Part shown: positions 5,429 to 6,399 of the stretch, one piece after another
Layout of the letters: every line of letters begins with the position of its first letter
Numbering within the stretch: the stretch's first letter is position 1
Source of the DNA: an uncultured Blautia sp.
GTDB lineage: Bacteria; Bacillota; Clostridia; Lachnospirales; Lachnospiraceae
DNA length: 6,399 bases
Assembly (NCBI GenBank): GCA_934364795.1
Contig: CAKRMK010000063.1
Coordinates: forward strand, 1 to 6,399
Direction: 5' to 3'
The notes under the pieces: generated by a model
What the model saw: the letters and a program-made list of their open reading frames with translations, nothing else
The model's database searches: none
What the model was told of the DNA's origin: nothing
Made by a program: the position numbers and the translations under genes

Positions 5429-5957
5429 TCATTTTAATCCAGATTTTATGTAATCAGGAATACAATAGTCGGAGCATTTATATATCAAATCGAGCGCAAA
5501 ATCTGTTTTGCTTTTGCCTGTGAATTCAAGTTTCTTCTCGTTTATTCTCTTACCTAAATTGTAATGCTTTCGATTGACATTACGAATTGCCTCTTCCAGA
5601 GAGTGTCCACATAATCCATTTTCGTTAGTTTGGAACTCGATATGGCATTTCCCTCTGGTTTTGTCATCTGATATCATCGCATAATATCCGAAAGGGCAAT
5701 TTTTGAAGTATCATCGTCAGGAAGGCCTTTATTTCTACGAACCCACCATTTTATGGTTTCGTTTGATGTTGTTTCTCCCTGGCTAACCACTACCGACTTT
5801 TTTACGATCTTTCCGCCTTTTCCTTTTCAATCCGCTACTGAATCCAGATCAGTAAGAATTAGACATGGCGCTCCTAAAAAATCGATAAAAGGAATAAACT
5901 TGTGTGCATAGGCTCCACCGATTTCAATTACCGCATAGTACTGTGAAGATAATGGAT
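5429..5957 (-). pseudogene. OLD-family TOPRIM nuclease, C-terminal fragment (class 2 / GajA-like), stop and frameshift
   Basis: Minus-strand translation from 5957 gives YPLSSQYYAVIEIGGAYAHK, then FIPFIDFLGAP and LILTDLDSV. The TDLDS is the metal-binding DxD of the TOPRIM nuclease fold as found in OLD-family ATP-dependent endonucleases. A TGA interrupts the frame at 5827-5829. The same frame then continues with GETTSNETIKWWVRRNKGLP, a TSN motif I associate with the OLD C-terminal region. Near 5685 the reading shifts by one base, and the last part runs on as YYAMISDDKTRGKCHIEFQ, ENGLCGHSLEEAIRNVN and KSKTDFALDLIYKCSDY, to a TGA at 5429-5431. The last 82 residues (5429-5677) are open but are only the tail. 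The N-terminal ABC-type ATPase half is missing. A UvrD-like helicase remnant follows at once, the arrangement of class 2 OLD nucleases and Gabija (GajA-GajB). In intact systems this pair degrades or nicks phage DNA. Confidence 0.8.
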
Positions 5958-6053
5958 ATCACCTTTGGTGTTGGCAAAGGCAATCACCTCTTTGCAAATA
6001 TCTGCAACAACTGAAGATTTGAGCTCGACAGTTTCGCTTTCAATAAATATCAT
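5928..6053 (-). pseudogene. AlbA_2 (Schlafen-type) domain N-terminal fragment fused to OLD remnant
   Basis: A 41-codon frame whose first ~31 residues (MIFIESETVELKSS, then CKEVIAFANTKG) match the start of AlbA_2 / Schlafen AAA-4 proteins. There an ExxxELK motif is followed by a helix ending in AFANTKGG before the IGIxDDG strand. The homology stops at about 5957-5962. The remaining residues (DIHYLHSTMR) are OLD-gene sequence in another frame, ending in TAA at 5928-5930. Full-length members are about 400-500 residues, with a predicted nucleic-acid-binding N-terminal domain and a C-terminal winged helix. AGAAGGTG lies just before the ATG at 6053, and a consensus promoter lies further upstream, so a short peptide may be made. 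It is not expected to be functional. Confidence 0.75.
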
Positions 6054-6083
6054 ATGGCACCTTCTATAGTTTTCTTAATCGCC

Positions 6084-6112
6084 ATTATAGTTATTATAGT
6101 CGTTCTTGTCAA
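6084..6112 (-). promoter_or_regulatory. Perfect-consensus sigma-70-type promoter
   Basis: On the minus strand TTGACA (6112-6107) and TATAAT (6089-6084) are separated by exactly 17 bases, a full match to the vegetative promoter consensus. The -10 is 31 bases from the ATG of the AlbA_2 fragment. A second TATAAT lies within the spacer. Transcription would run into the broken AlbA_2/OLD/helicase region. Confidence 0.85.
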
Positions 6113-6142
6113 TTTATATTCGTATGATGATTAGAAAACAAG

Positions 6143-6183
6143 AAGAGGGTAAGATTCCATGTTGAGTGGAATTTTACCCTCTT
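6143..6183. terminator. 17-bp hairpin, probable terminator of the right-edge gene
   Basis: Bases 6143-6159 (from AAGAGGGTAAG) pair with 6167-6183 over 17 positions with one G-U (or A-C on the other strand), around a 7-base loop. On the minus strand the stem is followed by CTTGTTTTCTAATC, a fair U-tract, and it lies just after the stop of the minus-strand gene at 6200-6399. It also separates that gene from the promoter at 6084-6112. Confidence 0.7.
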
Positions 6184-6199
6184 TAATATAACGATAGAA

Positions 6200-6399
6200 T
6201 TACTTCCGTTTTCTTTTTCTCTTGCCATGGGTCATACTGCCTTTATAGTCCATGATAAGCAGAGTATCGGATTTCAGGGAACGCAGAAAACGGTTATGTC
6301 TTTGAAACCGTTCCTGTTCGCGGATTTCTGGTGGATCATCAATAAAATCCATGTCAGTAATGTCCTGATGAAGATCACCTGTATATTCTACATATAGAA
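6200..6399 (-). CDS. Unrecognised protein, C-terminal 65 residues (runs off the right edge)
   Basis: An open frame enters from the right edge and ends at a TAA (6200-6202). The 65 visible residues begin LYVEYTGDLHQDITDMDFID, contain EREQ/RFQRH-like charged helical sequence (EIREQERFQRHNRFLRSLK), then DTLLIMDYKGSMTHG, and end in a very basic tail, GKRKRKRK. No start, signal peptide or catalytic motif is visible and I do not recognise the family. The basic tail could bind nucleic acid, but that is a guess. Coding is supported by the uninterrupted frame, its sensible composition and the terminator-like hairpin just after its stop. Confidence 0.55.
   Translation of the reverse strand, partial: LYVEYTGDLHQDITDMDFIDDPPEIREQERFQRHNRFLRSLKSDTLLIMDYKGSMTHGKRKRKRK

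Noticed and set aside
5429..5677. 82-residue frame as a stand-alone small gene
   Set aside because: Its sequence is the tail of the OLD nuclease remnant. The homology continues upstream of its ATG in a shifted frame, and there is no separate ribosome binding site that I can see.

Overview
The window reads as a stretch of accessory DNA from a low-to-moderate GC Firmicute, most likely a gut-type clostridium (Lachnospiraceae or a relative). The reasons are the near-consensus AGGAGG ribosome binding sites, consensus sigma-70-type promoters, a clostridial large serine recombinase tail, an IS21-family element and protein families common in that group. This assignment is inference from style and families, not from a search.

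Layout from left to right. (1) 1-590: the 3' end of a large serine recombinase gene on the minus strand, with its own terminator. The catalytic part is missing because the gene is cut by the left end of an insertion sequence. (2) 591-3297: an apparently intact IS21-family element with istA (816-2360) and istB (2353-3114), overlapping by 8 nt. Each end carries three 14-bp repeats on an exact 23-bp period, followed by a terminal half copy. (3) 3298-4601, minus strand: a two-gene oxidoreductase remnant. It holds an aldo/keto reductase lacking its N-terminus, then a Rossmann-fold NAD(P)-binding protein whose last codons come from the IS. (4) 4604-4738, plus strand: an unannounced LysM-domain C-terminal fragment, back-to-back with the truncated reductase. 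(5) 4739-4783: a long hairpin shared by the converging LysM fragment and the next gene. (6) 4785-5156, minus strand: an intact small type IV prepilin/pseudopilin-like gene with its own promoter. (7) 5186-5957, minus strand: decayed remains of an OLD-family TOPRIM nuclease followed directly by the N-terminus of a UvrD-like helicase. This is the gene pair that defines class 2 OLD and Gabija-type defence systems. (8) 5928-6053, minus strand: the first ~31 residues of an AlbA_2 (Schlafen-type) domain protein, fused to the OLD remnant and sitting under a perfect TTGACA-17-TATAAT promoter. (9) 6143-6183: a 17-bp hairpin. (10) 6200-6399, minus strand: the C-terminus of an unrecognised protein running off the right edge.

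Taken together, the window is a graveyard. At least six genes are truncated or broken, and the only clearly intact ones are istA, istB and the prepilin. Most non-IS genes are on the minus strand, and several junctions join pieces of unrelated genes. The genes therefore do not work together as one pathway; the window records repeated deletion, IS-mediated rearrangement and decay of an earlier defence or mobile island. The most interesting part is the decayed OLD/UvrD pair. It needs frame-corrected translation to be seen, and ordinary gene calling would report it only as one 82-residue hypothetical protein.
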